Shown here piece after piece: positions 63,838 to 64,000 of a stretch of 64,000 nt of DNA; position 1 is the first letter of the stretch, and each line of letters begins with the position of its first letter. Source of the stretch: Thiemannella venezuelensis (GTDB lineage Bacteria > Actinomycetota > Actinomycetes > Streptosporangiales > Streptosporangiaceae); NCBI RefSeq assembly GCF_014203605.1, contig NZ_JACHJJ010000030.1, forward strand, positions 36,837 to 100,836. The letters are read 5' to 3'. The notes beneath the pieces are model-generated. The model was not told the DNA's origin. It saw only the letters and a program-made list of their open reading frames with translations, and did not search any database. Position numbers and translations under genes: made by a program.

Positions 63838-64000
63838 GGCGATGGCCTATCAGGACCGAAGGCCGATGCGCAGGCGAACCTCTCTGATCTCAACTCCGTA
63901 CAGGCCCTAGGAGTGTCCTGAAGATCTTGGTGGGTGGGTCGGCATGCGCCGGCTCACCCTCTTCGTCATGGGGCGATGGGGACGAGAACCCAGATGTTGT

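Overview
This window is high-GC DNA (strong G/C third-position bias, many GTG starts, four-base ATGA/GTGA gene overlaps) from an actinobacterium. Mycothiol-type DinB-like enzymes, a single-chain acyl-CoA carboxylase, a rifampicin-monooxygenase homologue, an ECF42-type sigma factor and class III adenylate cyclase all fit a soil actinomycete, plausibly of the Streptosporangiales/Streptomyces type; the exact genus is inference. No rRNA, tRNA or CRISPR was recognised.

Layout. 1-9 kb: a hybrid histidine kinase cut by the window edge, trpF, an adenylate cyclase, an SRPBCC/ArsR pair with a perfect operator over the regulator's start codon, a Tat-exported TIM-barrel protein, a lipoprotein, an acetyltransferase and an M15 peptidase. 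9-15 kb: a response regulator/kinase/lipoprotein operon, a DHA2 efflux pump with its TetR repressor, and a DinB-type protein. 15-22 kb: a 1104-residue BC-BCCP-CT acyl-CoA carboxylase behind a 20-bp palindrome, an RHH-ClpN fusion with an apparent autoregulatory promoter, a Rox-like flavin monooxygenase and a decayed stretch. 22-29 kb: VOC, YCII (DGPF) and ECF42 sigma genes, then a divergent reactive-sulfur locus (TusA-like protein, ArsR-rhodanese sensor; CstB-like persulfide dioxygenase, MFS carrier, truncated cysteine desulfurase). 29-40 kb: an acidic protein and a PhaR-like protein, a UbiB-like kinase, a terpene synthase with a prenyl diphosphate synthase, a 986-residue GAF/PAS sensor kinase, an MFS gene carrying a stray HAD-phosphatase start, and a ROK regulator.

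40,859-53,141 is the most striking part: a 12.28-kb unit with GGGG-starting, about 39-bp Tn3-like terminal repeats inside 375/407-bp inverted repeats, flanked by the 5-bp direct repeat TACAT. Removing it restores the reading frame of the 3' end of a bile-acid/Na+-symporter-like gene. It has no Tn3 transposase of its own. It carries an NB-ARC fragment, an LRV-repeat protein, an AlkD-like protein, an ArsR/SRPBCC pair, an HD-GYP/ECF-sigma/membrane-protein operon, an IS5-type transposase and a GAF kinase with a receiver protein. This looks like a signalling cargo mobilised by a pair of non-autonomous Tn3-derived elements.

53-64 kb: a YtrA-type GntR/ABC operon running into two lipoprotein hydrolases through a 23-codon coupled ORF, a VOC protein, a secreted Pro/Thr-rich protein, an RsbW/STAS pair, a LysE exporter, a MOSC protein, a lone tyrosine recombinase, a frameshifted small gene whose relic also lies at 22.2 kb, and a broken IS5 transposase start.
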